Of a stretch of 64,000 bases of DNA, positions 25,336 to 33,961 are shown piece after piece. The DNA comes from UBA1413 sp964461455 (lineage in GTDB: Bacteria; Bacteroidota; Bacteroidia; Bacteroidales; Prolixibacteraceae). Position 1 is the first letter of the stretch; every line of letters starts with the position of its first letter. Under the pieces are notes generated by a model. The model saw only the letters and a list, made by a program, of their open reading frames with translations, did not search any database and was not told the DNA's origin. Made by a program: the position numbers and the translations under genes. The stretch is taken from positions 40,723 to 104,722 of the forward strand of contig CAYWUJ010000004.1 of assembly GCA_964461455.1 (NCBI GenBank), in the 5' to 3' direction.

Positions 25336-27744
25336 TCAGAATTTAAAGTGATAGGTGATGGCCGGGATGACCGAGAAAAGGTATGTTTTTTCGGCGTAGG
25401 TCACATCGGGCCGGGTTTCATCCTGTACGAAGCTGATCGACCAGGTGTTGTGGCGGTCATAGAGGTTGTACACCGAGAGGTTCCACTCGCTGTGCCACCT
25501 TTTCGCCGGTTTGTTTTTGCCACGGAGGGTCAGGGAGAGGTCCATCCGGTGGTAGTCGGGCATCCGGTAGGCGTTTCTGCCGGAATAAACGGGGAGGAAA
25601 ACATTTCCGACCAGGGCGCGCCCGGTGGGGAAGGTCACGGGGAGTCCGGTGGCATAGACCCAGGTAAGGGCGGCCGAGAGGCGTTTTCCCGGGTCGTAGC
25701 TGGCCACCACGTTCACGGCAAGGGGTTTGTCAAAGGGCGCAGGATAGCGGTTTCCCCCGTTGATTTCCGCAATTTGCCGGAATGAACGGGACCACGTGGT
25801 GCTGATCCATCCGGTCAGGCGCCCTTCATTCTTGCGCACCAGGGTCTCGATGCCATAGGCATTCCCTTTTCCGAAACGCAATTCCCCTTCCAGATGGCGG
25901 TTCAGAATCAGCCAGGCATGGTCCCTGAAATCGGTAACGTTCCCGAAGACCTTGTAATAGGCCTCAGCAGAAAACTCATACCTCCCCTGGCTGAAATTCC
26001 GGAAGTAGCCAACGGCAGCCTGGTCAGAGGTCTGCGGTTTCACGTTGGGGGAGGCGGAAAACCAGATGTCCAGGGGGGTTCCGGCAGTGGAATTCTGCGC
26101 CAGCATGAGGAACTGGGCAGTCCGGGAGACACTTCCCTTGACCGAGGACTGTTCATTAAGCATAAAGGTAAAAGCCAGGCGGGGTTCCGGACGGGAATAG
26201 GTATTGAAGATTTCTCCCTTTCCGTAAAGGGTACTGTCGGCAGGAAGGTAATCGTCATCATAGGTATGGCAGGTCCCCGGGCCCATATTCTGAAACAGGG
26301 CCAGGCGCAGGCCTGCCTTCAGGGTAAACCGGCTGCCCAGCCTGATTTCATCAGACAAATAGAGGGCATGTTCGAGGGCTTGTCTTTCGGGTAAAAAATA
26401 ATCGGGGAAACGGGTGAGTTCCCCGATGCCCCTGACATCGCCGGGAAAGAAGTGGTGATGGGTGGAGTTGAAACCGTACCTGAGGGTGTGGTGTACCGCG
26501 AGATAATGCGTAAAATCGGCTCTGAAGGCGTGGTCGCGCAACAGGGAGGTCCAACGGAAGGCGTTCTCTTCCTCCCCCTGGGTGCCTATTTCGTAATCGA
26601 ATTCCGACCGCAGCATGGTAAGGTTGAAGAATAGCTTTGGCGAGAAGAGATGATTCCAGCGCAGCGAGGCCGTTTGGTTGCCAAACCCCATCAGGGCATA
26701 CTGGTTTTTAAAAATGTCGCGGCCGGCATATCCCGAAAGGAAGAGCCGGTTTCTCTCATTGATCTGGTGCGACAATTTGAGGTTCAGATCGTAGAAATAG
26801 AGCTGGTTGTTACGGACTTCCTCTCTTTTGGCCAGGGGCAGGAACAGGTCGGCATAGGTACGCCGTGCGGACAGGAGAAAAGTGGTGCGGTCCCTGACCA
26901 GGGGGCCTTCGAGGGTCAGTTTGCTCGATACGGTACCCACGCTTCCGGTGGCGGCAAAATGACGGGCATTCCCGTCGCGCATCCTGATATCGAGAAGCGA
27001 AGAGAGCCGTCCCCCGTAAGCTGCGGGGATATCCCCCTTGTAGAGGGTCACCTCCTTGATGGCATCGTTGTTGAAAACCGAGAAGAAACCCAGCAGGTGG
27101 GAAGCATTGTACACCGTGGCCTCGTCAAGGATGATCAGGTTCTGGTCGGCATTTCCCCCGCGTACGCTGAAGCCGGTGGTGCCCTCGCTGGTGGCCTGCA
27201 CTCCCGGCAACAGCTGGATCACCTTCACCAGGTCAATCTCTCCCAGAAAAGCAGGGACCTTCCCGATGGTGCTCCGGCTGATGGTCACCAGGCTCATCTC
27301 AGGCGACATAATATTCTGTCCCGAACGGTTGCCGGTGACCACCACCTCTCCCAGCTCTTCCGGAACCGGGGCCAGGTATACATTCAGGGTCAGGTTATTC
27401 TCAGGATGAATCATCCGCTCCTGCAGTTCATACCCCACATAGGAATAACGGAGGGTGGTGCTCCCGGGGCCGACACTCGCCGAATAAAAACCATAACTGT
27501 TGGTGACCACGCCCGTGCGCAATTGCGTGATGTAAACGGTAGCCCCTATCAGGACCTCCCCTGTGGTCTGGTCTTTCACATATCCGCTGATGGTAAATTT
27601 CCCGGGCTGATCACCTTCATGGCCGGCGGCAAGCCATAAAGGCACCGCCACCAGGCAAATCACCAGGCCCGATATCCATCTTTTATATCCTGAAAATTCC
27701 AATTCCAAAATTCCGGGAGGAACCTGAGAGCTTTCGACCGTCAT
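25336..27744 (-). CDS. TonB-dependent receptor with carboxypeptidase-regulatory-like N-terminal domain
   Basis: An 802-residue outer-membrane receptor. A hydrophobic export segment at about 24-41 is followed by a carboxypeptidase-regulatory-like beta domain (ISGYVKDQTTGEVLIGATVYI), a plug domain (GEVVVTGNRSGQNIMSPEMS through NIIDEA-like strands, GNADQNLIILDEATVYN) and a beta barrel that ends in the aromatic residue typical of outer-membrane proteins (ITYHFKF). It is shorter than SusC proteins (about 1000) and has no SusD beside it; its partner is the DUF4249 lipoprotein. It would take up an iron complex, peptide or oligosaccharide with TonB energy. The start could be a few codons further in. 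Confidence 0.92.
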   Translation of the reverse strand: MTVESSQVPPGILELEFSGYKRWISGLVICLVAVPLWLAAGHEGDQPGKFTISGYVKDQTTGEVLIGATVYITQLRTGVVTNSYGFYSASVGPGSTTLRYSYVGYELQERMIHPENNLTLNVYLAPVPEELGEVVVTGNRSGQNIMSPEMSLVTISRSTIGKVPAFLGEIDLVKVIQLLPGVQATSEGTTGFSVRGGNADQNLIILDEATVYNASHLLGFFSVFNNDAIKEVTLYKGDIPAAYGGRLSSLLDIRMRDGNARHFAATGSVGTVSSKLTLEGPLVRDRTTFLLSARRTYADLFLPLAKREEVRNNQLYFYDLNLKLSHQINERNRLFLSGYAGRDIFKNQYALMGFGNQTASLRWNHLFSPKLFFNLTMLRSEFDYEIGTQGEEENAFRWTSLLRDHAFRADFTHYLAVHHTLRYGFNSTHHHFFPGDVRGIGELTRFPDYFLPERQALEHALYLSDEIRLGSRFTLKAGLRLALFQNMGPGTCHTYDDDYLPADSTLYGKGEIFNTYSRPEPRLAFTFMLNEQSSVKGSVSRTAQFLMLAQNSTAGTPLDIWFSASPNVKPQTSDQAAVGYFRNFSQGRYEFSAEAYYKVFGNVTDFRDHAWLILNRHLEGELRFGKGNAYGIETLVRKNEGRLTGWISTTWSRSFRQIAEINGGNRYPAPFDKPLAVNVVASYDPGKRLSAALTWVYATGLPVTFPTGRALVGNVFLPVYSGRNAYRMPDYHRMDLSLTLRGKNKPAKRWHSEWNLSVYNLYDRHNTWSISFVQDETRPDVTYAEKTYLFSVIPAITYHFKF

Positions 27745-27946
27745 ATCGTATCCGCCATGACATTATTTTGCGTAATACAAATCTATTCCTATTTTAATCG
27801 CCACCACTTTTTCCTACGGCTCACGGTTTAAAATATTTAGTGGCCGGGGAAAATTCCGCAAAAGAGAACCAAAAGCCGGGAATAAGCAAAAATGATAACT
27901 TTGCAGAGTACCGGCTGAACAGAAAAGATCAACAACAAATAAGACT
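27745..27946. other. Divergent regulatory gap with a putative -7 box at 27896
   Basis: This 202-base gap between the TonB receptor and the YhcH-like gene contains TAACTTTG (27896-27903), an exact TAnnTTTG, 43 bases before the YhcH-like ATG. No exact -7 box was found for the receptor gene on the other strand. Confidence 0.4.
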
Positions 27947-28522
27947 ATGGAAAAAAAACAAATGAGAGTACAGGAAGATACAATCCTCCCTTCCGGAGAA
28001 GGAAATCATCTGGAGTGGTTTGCCCGGGGAGAATGGAAACAGGGATGGAGTGCCATTCCCGACGAGAGTATCGACCAGGCGGAGTTTTCCGGCAGTTACA
28101 CACAACTTCCCGAAAGGTGGAACAAGGCTTTTGCCTTTTTGGCGCAGCACAACCTGACATCCCTGGCCCCCGGCCGCTATGAACTGGAAGAAGAGGCCGC
28201 CCTTTTCGCCAGTGTCAGTGATTATGTCACCAAAAACGAGAAGGACGCCCTTTACGAAGCCCACCGGAAATATGCCGATATCCAAATAGTCATAACCGGA
28301 GAGGAAAAAATCGGCGTGGTTCCCCTGGCCGCCACCACTCCTGTTGGTTCGTTCAACGAGGAAAAAGACATCATCTTCCTGACTGCTGTCCATGACCATT
28401 TCCGGAGGGCCGCACCCGGCAGGTTTTTCATCTTTTTTCCCGGCGACGCGCACCGCCCGGGAGTGAAAACCGGGGAAAACGTCATGGTCCGGAAAATCGT
28501 CATCAAGGTGAGGCTCACCTGA
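27947..28522 (+). CDS. YhcH/YjgK/YiaL family protein
   Basis: A 191-residue protein of the YhcH/YjgK/YiaL (DUF386, EbgC-like) cupin family: ALYEAHRKYADIQIVITGEEKIG, the acidic segment FNEEKDIIFL, and FFIFFPGDAHRPGVKTG supply the family's conserved His, Glu and Asp residues. Related proteins bind a divalent metal and are linked to sugar anomer or epimer conversion in sialic acid and beta-galactoside catabolism. It is cytoplasmic. It precedes the Gfo/Idh/MocA oxidoreductase gene by about 125 bases on the same strand, in line with a sugar-processing role. The exact substrate is not known. Confidence 0.87.
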   Translation: MEKKQMRVQEDTILPSGEGNHLEWFARGEWKQGWSAIPDESIDQAEFSGSYTQLPERWNKAFAFLAQHNLTSLAPGRYELEEEAALFASVSDYVTKNEKDALYEAHRKYADIQIVITGEEKIGVVPLAATTPVGSFNEEKDIIFLTAVHDHFRRAAPGRFFIFFPGDAHRPGVKTGENVMVRKIVIKVRLT

Positions 28523-28647
28523 CCGGCCGCGCCGGAAATTCGCGGGAATAAAAAGAAAAATCCAAAAATCAGGCCCATAGAGGGACCTATAAGTGCGAAT
28601 CCTGCACCGGTACATCGGATAAAATTGTAGATTTAAGGCAAAAAAAT

Positions 28648-29946
28648 ATGCAAGACTTTTCAAGACGCCGATTCCTTCAGACCACCATGGCGGGCACGGC
28701 AGCCCTGGTCGCATTTCCGTGGCTGAACAGTTATGGCTACAGTCCGAACAACACCATCAGGATGGGGTTTATCGGTCTGGGGCAGCAGACCAACAATCTG
28801 ATCGGGGGTTTCAATAAGATTCCCGGGGTTCAGATCGTGGCCGGTGCCGATGTTTACGACATCAAGCGGCAGCGGTTTGAGCAAAGGGTAAAGGCCTTCA
28901 ACCAGGCGAAAAACCTGAAGGCCGAAGTGTTCACCTGCAAGGATTACCGGGAGATCCTCGACCGCAAGGATATCGATGCCGTGGTGATTGCGACGCCCGA
29001 CCACTGGCACGCTCTGATTGCCCTCGACACTTGCAGCGCCGGTAAGGACATCTACCAGGAGAAACCCATCACCTTTACCATAAAGGAGGGGATCAAGGTG
29101 ACGGCAGCCGTCAGAAAAAATCATGTGATCTTTGCCACCGGCAGCCAGCAGCGTTCCGACCACAACTATCAGCATGCCGTAAACATGGTGCACCGCGAAG
29201 CCATCGGGAAACTGCGGAAAGTTTCCGCCTATGTAGGCCCGGGACCCGATCCCTATAACCTTCCCGAAGAGCAGATTCCTGCAGGCCTGGACTGGCAGCA
29301 GTGGCTGGGACCCCTGAAGTCTGTCCATTATAATTCTGCCCTCAACCCGCCCATCTCCCTCGATCCCCGGCAGGATGAGACCTACTGGGCCCGTTGGCGT
29401 TACTTCAGGGAGACTGGTGGAGGCTTTGTCTGCGACTGGGGTGCCCACAATTTCGACATCGGGCAGTGGGGCCTCGCCAAAGACCACAGCGGCCCCGTAA
29501 AGATCATTCCCCCCGGATACCAGGGCACCCAACACCTCACCTTCGTATACGACAACGGCCTGGAGATGATCAATGAGCCATACGACGACAAGAAGACCCT
29601 GGGGATCAAATTCTGGGGCAGCGACGGCTGGATCGAGGTCTCCCGCGGAAGCATCGCCGCCTCCGATAACGCCCTGCTCCCCTCAAAGGAGGAAGTGGCA
29701 GAAGCCGGAAAATACGAAGACAGTCCGCTCCACATTATCGACTTCATCCAGTCGGTAAAATCACGCCGCGATCCCATCGCCCCTGTGGAAGTAGGCCAAC
29801 GCACCGCCACCGTCAGCATCCTGGGAACCATCGCCCTGGAACTCAAAAGACCCATCCACTGGTCGCCTGAGCTTCAGTATTTCATCAACGATCCCGAAGC
29901 CGGGAAATATTTCCACAGACCTTATGAAAACGGTTACCACTTATAA
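28648..29946 (+). CDS. Tat-exported Gfo/Idh/MocA family oxidoreductase
   Basis: A 432-residue NAD(P)-dependent oxidoreductase. The N-terminus is a twin-arginine signal (FSRRRFLQTTMAGTAALVAF), followed by the Rossmann motif MGFIGLGQQTNNLIGGF, AVVIATPDHWHALIAL and the Gfo/Idh signature QEKPITF; the C-terminal half is the family's substrate-binding beta sheet. Tat export means it folds and loads its nucleotide in the cytoplasm, then works in the periplasm. Enzymes of this type oxidise C3 of glycosides in recently described 3-keto-sugar routes; that role is inferred. It is 14 bases upstream of the ThuA-like gene, also Tat-exported. Confidence 0.9.
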   Translation: MQDFSRRRFLQTTMAGTAALVAFPWLNSYGYSPNNTIRMGFIGLGQQTNNLIGGFNKIPGVQIVAGADVYDIKRQRFEQRVKAFNQAKNLKAEVFTCKDYREILDRKDIDAVVIATPDHWHALIALDTCSAGKDIYQEKPITFTIKEGIKVTAAVRKNHVIFATGSQQRSDHNYQHAVNMVHREAIGKLRKVSAYVGPGPDPYNLPEEQIPAGLDWQQWLGPLKSVHYNSALNPPISLDPRQDETYWARWRYFRETGGGFVCDWGAHNFDIGQWGLAKDHSGPVKIIPPGYQGTQHLTFVYDNGLEMINEPYDDKKTLGIKFWGSDGWIEVSRGSIAASDNALLPSKEEVAEAGKYEDSPLHIIDFIQSVKSRRDPIAPVEVGQRTATVSILGTIALELKRPIHWSPELQYFINDPEAGKYFHRPYENGYHL

Positions 29947-29960
29947 ATATAGCGAAAATC

Positions 29961-30785
29961 ATGAAGTCATTATCCAGAAGAAGGTTTGTCGGGACCACCC
30001 TGGCAGCAGGTACGGGAACCCTTCTCATTTCCTCATCCTTATCCTCAAAGCTCATGGCCCAGAATAAAGAAATTCCGGAGGAACCTACCCTGAAAGGGAA
30101 AAAGGTGCTTTATGTATACGGCGGATGGGAAGGCCACGATCCCAAACCTTCGGTTGACCTTTTTGTGCCCTGGCTGCGGTCGGAAGGTGCTGAAGTAGTG
30201 GTTTCCGACAGTCTGAACAGTTATCTCGATGAGCCGTTGATGGCCTCGTGCGATCTGATCATCCAGATATGGACCATGGGGAGCATCACCAATGAACAGG
30301 AGGCCGGACTGCTGAAGGCGGTGAAAAACGGGGCCGGACTGGCGGGGTGGCACGGGGGGACCGGAGATTCCTTCCGGAACAATGTGGAGTTCCAGTTCAT
30401 GGTCGGCGGCCAGTGGGTCGCCCACCCCGGCGGGGTCATTGACTATTCGGTAGAGATCACCAACCACGAAGATCCCGTGACCAAAGGGCTCAGGGATTTC
30501 AAAATGCACTCGGAACAGTACTATATGCACATCGATCCCAACGTTAAGGTATTGGCCACCACGACCTTCAACGGAGACCACGCCTCCTGGATCAACGGGT
30601 GCGTCATGCCTGTGGTGTGGAAGAAGTACTACGGCAGGGGAAGGGTGTTTTACTCATCACTGGGCCACGTCATCGGCGATTTCAAAGGCCCTGAGGTGCT
30701 GGAGATCCAGAAAAGGGGGATCCGCTGGGCCGCCGAAAGCAAATACCACCCCGCAGAAAAGTGGGTGGAACCCCGTTACCGTTAA
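29961..30785 (+). CDS. Tat-exported ThuA-like protein
   Basis: A 274-residue ThuA (trehalose utilisation) family protein with a twin-arginine signal (LSRRRFVGTTLAAGTGTLL). The fold is that of class I glutamine amidotransferases, but the nucleophile elbow reads GLAGWHGGTGDSF, so the catalytic cysteine is absent, as in other ThuA proteins. VLYVYGGWEGHDPKPS and the HSEQYYMHIDPNVKVLA stretch are typical. It is likely periplasmic and co-transcribed with the Gfo/Idh/MocA oxidoreductase 14 bases upstream; ThuA proteins are repeatedly found with such oxidoreductases in sugar oxidation clusters. Its exact reaction is not established. Confidence 0.87.
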   Translation: MKSLSRRRFVGTTLAAGTGTLLISSSLSSKLMAQNKEIPEEPTLKGKKVLYVYGGWEGHDPKPSVDLFVPWLRSEGAEVVVSDSLNSYLDEPLMASCDLIIQIWTMGSITNEQEAGLLKAVKNGAGLAGWHGGTGDSFRNNVEFQFMVGGQWVAHPGGVIDYSVEITNHEDPVTKGLRDFKMHSEQYYMHIDPNVKVLATTTFNGDHASWINGCVMPVVWKKYYGRGRVFYSSLGHVIGDFKGPEVLEIQKRGIRWAAESKYHPAEKWVEPRYR

Positions 30786-30805
30786 TGATTAACTGAAAGA
30801 ACAGG

Positions 30806-31765
30806 ATGAAAGAAATCACATTAGAACAACTGAATACGGCGGAGTTCATCCGCGAGAAAACGGAAGAGATCAGAGCTGCCGTCGGAAAGGACATCGCCAT
30901 CAACGCCCTTTCGGGGGGTGTCGACAGTTCGGTGGTGACCATGCTGGGTCACCTGGCCCTGGGAAAACAGCTGCGCACGGTATTCATCGAGAACGGGCTG
31001 ATGCGCGAGGGAGAGGCCACACGGGTAAGGGCGCTCTTTCAGGAGCTGGGCGTCGGAGTGGAAGTCATCGATGCCCGCAGCGAGTTTTTCACCGCCCTGA
31101 AGGGAGTCACCGACCCTGAGGAGAAAAGGGAGGCCATCACCCAAACCTTTTACAAGGAGGTATTCGGGAGAATCGTCAGGGAGAGCCAGGCGCGGTTCCT
31201 GTTGCAGGGGACCATTCTGACCGACATTGACGAAACGGTGGCCGGCATCAAACGGCAGCACAATGTCTTCGAGCAGCTGGGCATAGATCCGCAGAAGGCT
31301 TTCGGCTATAAAATTCTGGAGCCCCTGATTCAGCTGCGCAAGGAAGGGGTCAGGAAAGTGGGGGCTGCCGTGGGACTTCCCACGGAACTCTTTGCCCGGA
31401 TTCCCTTTCCGGGACCGGCATTGGCAGCCCGCGTCATCGGTGAGGTGACCCCCGAAAGGGTCGACACGGTCAGAAAAGCCACCGTTATCGTCGAGAAACA
31501 CCTGCAGCACACCGCAGCCTTTCAGTACCTGGCCATCCTGCACCTCGACAGGGTCACCGGCATGCGCGACGGAAAACGGGACTTCGGCCAGCAGATCGAA
31601 ATCCGTTGCTGGGACAGCAAAGATGCCCGCCAGGCCACCCCGACGGCCCTTCCCTTTGACCTCCTCAGACAGTTGGGCGATGAGATCACCGCCACCGTGC
31701 CGGGAGTCGTCAGCGTCACCTATAACATCGCCTCCAAACCACCCTCCACCATTGAGGCCATTTGA
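30806..31765 (+). CDS. Stand-alone GMP synthase ATP-pyrophosphatase homologue (no amidotransferase domain)
   Basis: The 319-residue protein equals the C-terminal two-thirds of GuaA: PP-loop LSGGVDSSVV (residues 35-44), FIENGLMREGE, LLQGTILTDID, KRQHNV, FPGPALAARVIGE and the dimerisation end ASKPPSTIEAI. The N-terminal glutaminase domain is missing, and the gene starts cleanly 20 bases after the ThuA-like gene, so this is not a truncation made by the window. It may use free ammonia or a separate glutaminase to make GMP from XMP, or adenylate a different substrate. A full-length guaA probably exists elsewhere in the genome. Several motif positions differ from GuaA (for example RIPFPGPALAARV for RHPFPGPGLAIRI), favouring a diverged paralogue. 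Confidence 0.85.
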   Translation: MKEITLEQLNTAEFIREKTEEIRAAVGKDIAINALSGGVDSSVVTMLGHLALGKQLRTVFIENGLMREGEATRVRALFQELGVGVEVIDARSEFFTALKGVTDPEEKREAITQTFYKEVFGRIVRESQARFLLQGTILTDIDETVAGIKRQHNVFEQLGIDPQKAFGYKILEPLIQLRKEGVRKVGAAVGLPTELFARIPFPGPALAARVIGEVTPERVDTVRKATVIVEKHLQHTAAFQYLAILHLDRVTGMRDGKRDFGQQIEIRCWDSKDARQATPTALPFDLLRQLGDEITATVPGVVSVTYNIASKPPSTIEAI

Positions 31766-31936
31766 CAGGTCATCTGACAGGCGATAGCCCAAGGCATGCT
31801 CACCGCTTTAAACAGGTGACCCGTCAGGTAATCGTATGCGCCTGTGGCACCCCGTACCGGGAACGAAAAGAATGATGCGCCGGGCCATGTAAGTGCATGG
31901 CAGTACATGTCTGTTCATGATCATATCAGAAGTATA
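31766..31936. other. Intergenic region upstream of the GH51 gene
   Basis: This 171-base stretch contains repeated short words (GACAGG/CAGGTGA near 31765-31830 and CATGTAAGTGCATG near 31887) but no gene and no exact -7 box. An in-frame ATG for the GH51 gene at 31844 lies here but would add a polar segment before the signal peptide. Confidence 0.3.
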
Positions 31937-33904
31937 ATGAAATACATCAAAACGCAAATCCTATGGGCGGGGCTGATCCTGCTCGTGCTGCTTCCGGTGT
32001 TCCGGGGCTTTTCGCAGGAAATCACCATCACCGTGGATGCCCGTAAGCCGGGAGCGCCCATCCAGCCCACCATGTGGGGCCTCTTTTTCGAAGACATCAA
32101 CTTCGGCGCCGACGGCGGACTCTATGCCGAACTCATCAAAAACCGGTCGTTTGAATTCGACAGCCGGCTGATGGGCTGGGAAAGCTTCGGAGGGGTCACC
32201 GTCCACGAGGAGAATCCCTGTTTTGACCGCAACCCCCGGTATGTGCGGCTCTCCTACACCACGGAGCTGAATACGACCGGACTGGAAAACCGGGGATTCA
32301 GCGGCATCGGCCTTAAGGCCGGAGAAAAATACCGTTTTTCCCTCTACGGAAGAAGCCGCGGTGAAGCGCCGGTGATCCTGCTCATCCAGTTGGTCAGCCG
32401 GGGCAACGACATCCTGAACACCCGGGAAATCACCATCGAAGGAAAGGAATGGCAAAAATATGAGGCGGAGCTGACCGCTACGGCCACCGATGCGCAGGCG
32501 CGCCTCCGGATTCTGGTGAAAGAGCGGGGGGGGTGCGCCGACCTCGACCATATCTCCCTCTTTCCTGCCAAAACCTGGAAAAACCGCCCCAACGGCCTGC
32601 GGGAAGATCTGGTCCAGGCTCTGGCCGACATCAGACCGGGGCTCTTCCGGTTCCCGGGAGGGTGCATCGTGGAGGGAACCACCATCGACACCCGCTATCA
32701 GTGGAAAAACACGGTAGGGCCCGTAGAAAACCGCCCCCTCAACATCAACCGCTGGAACTACATCTTTGCCCACCGCCGCTTCCCCGACTATTACCAGTCA
32801 CTGGGCCTTGGCTTCTACGAATATTTTCTCCTCAGCGAAGACATCGGCGCCATGCCGCTGCCGGTCCTCAACTGCGGCATGTCATGCCAGTTTGAGAACA
32901 GCGACGACCACCAGCACTGCAAGGTGGAAAACCTGGAACCCTACATCCAGGATGCCCTCGACCTGGTGGAATTTGCCAACGGTCCCGGGACCACTCATTG
33001 GGGAAAACTCCGCAGCGACATGGGACACCCGGCCCCCTTCAACCTGAAGTACATCGCCATCGGCAACGAACAGTGGGGAGAGCTCTACCCCGAAAGACTG
33101 AAACCTTTCATCGATGCCCTGCGGGCTAAACATCCCGAAATAAAAATCGTGGGCAGTTCAGGCCCCTACCCCGACGGTAAGGAGTTCGACTATGGCTGGC
33201 AGGAGATGAGACGACTGAAAGCCGACCTGGTCGACGAACATTATTACCGGCCGCCCGAATGGTTCCTGGCCCAGGCAGACCGCTACGACAGCTATGACCC
33301 CCAGGGGCCGAAAGTCTTCGCCGGGGAGTATGCCTGCCATACCCAAAGCCGGAAGAACAGTTTTGAAGCCGCGCTCAGTGAAGCCGCCTTTATGACCGGG
33401 CTCGAACGCAATGCCGCCGTAGTCCACATGACCGCCTACGCCCCCCTCTTCGCCCATTACGACAACTGGCAGTGGCGCCCCGACCTCATCTGGTTCGACA
33501 ACCTGAACGTGGTCAGAACCCCTTCCTGGTATGTTCAACAGCTTTACAGCACCCTGGACGGAACCCACGTGTTGACGACCACCAGCCTAGGGAAGCCTCT
33601 CACCGGGCAGAACGGCCTCTACGCCTCCTCGGTCACCGATGAAAAAACGGGAGATATCATCCTGAAAATCGCCAATACCTCTTCCGAAACCAGAAAGGTA
33701 AACTACCTGATCAGGGGCGGCGCAAAAGGCCCCCTCACTGCCGACCGATACCTGCTCACCTCTTCCGGCAAGGAAGACGAGAACACCCCGGAGGAACCCT
33801 TCAGGGTGGCGCCCCGGAAAGAACAGGTAAACCTGGCCGGAGCGGAATTCACCCTTTCGCTGGAGCCCGCCTCGTTCCAGGTTTTCGTGATTCACCAAAA
33901 ATGA
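31937..33904 (+). CDS. Alpha-L-arabinofuranosidase, GH51
   Basis: A 655-residue exported arabinofuranosidase that removes arabinose side chains from arabinoxylan or arabinan. ATG 31937 gives a signal peptide (ITQILWAGLILL-like region, ending FRGFSQ). PTMWGLFFEDINFGADGGLYAEL is the GH51 N-terminal signature; residues of about 100-210 form a carbohydrate-binding-like beta sandwich (KAGEKYRFSLYGRS). The acid/base is Glu378 in AIGNEQWGEL and the nucleophile Glu464 in KVFAGEYACH; the C-terminal part is the family's beta domain. It precedes GH10 and GH95 genes on the same strand, suggesting one hemicellulose-degrading locus. Localisation is likely periplasmic. Confidence 0.95.
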   Translation: MKYIKTQILWAGLILLVLLPVFRGFSQEITITVDARKPGAPIQPTMWGLFFEDINFGADGGLYAELIKNRSFEFDSRLMGWESFGGVTVHEENPCFDRNPRYVRLSYTTELNTTGLENRGFSGIGLKAGEKYRFSLYGRSRGEAPVILLIQLVSRGNDILNTREITIEGKEWQKYEAELTATATDAQARLRILVKERGGCADLDHISLFPAKTWKNRPNGLREDLVQALADIRPGLFRFPGGCIVEGTTIDTRYQWKNTVGPVENRPLNINRWNYIFAHRRFPDYYQSLGLGFYEYFLLSEDIGAMPLPVLNCGMSCQFENSDDHQHCKVENLEPYIQDALDLVEFANGPGTTHWGKLRSDMGHPAPFNLKYIAIGNEQWGELYPERLKPFIDALRAKHPEIKIVGSSGPYPDGKEFDYGWQEMRRLKADLVDEHYYRPPEWFLAQADRYDSYDPQGPKVFAGEYACHTQSRKNSFEAALSEAAFMTGLERNAAVVHMTAYAPLFAHYDNWQWRPDLIWFDNLNVVRTPSWYVQQLYSTLDGTHVLTTTSLGKPLTGQNGLYASSVTDEKTGDIILKIANTSSETRKVNYLIRGGAKGPLTADRYLLTSSGKEDENTPEEPFRVAPRKEQVNLAGAEFTLSLEPASFQVFVIHQK

Positions 33905-33961
33905 TGACCGGTACAACAGGAAGTAAACAATATAAGAATGAGAAAAGAAAATATTTGACGC

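Noticed and set aside
29961..31765. The idea that the ThuA-like protein is the missing glutaminase subunit of the neighbouring GMP-synthase homologue, since both folds belong together in GuaA
   Set aside because: The ThuA-like protein has a Tat export signal and His instead of Cys in the nucleophile elbow, so it cannot supply ammonia by the known mechanism and would be in another compartment.
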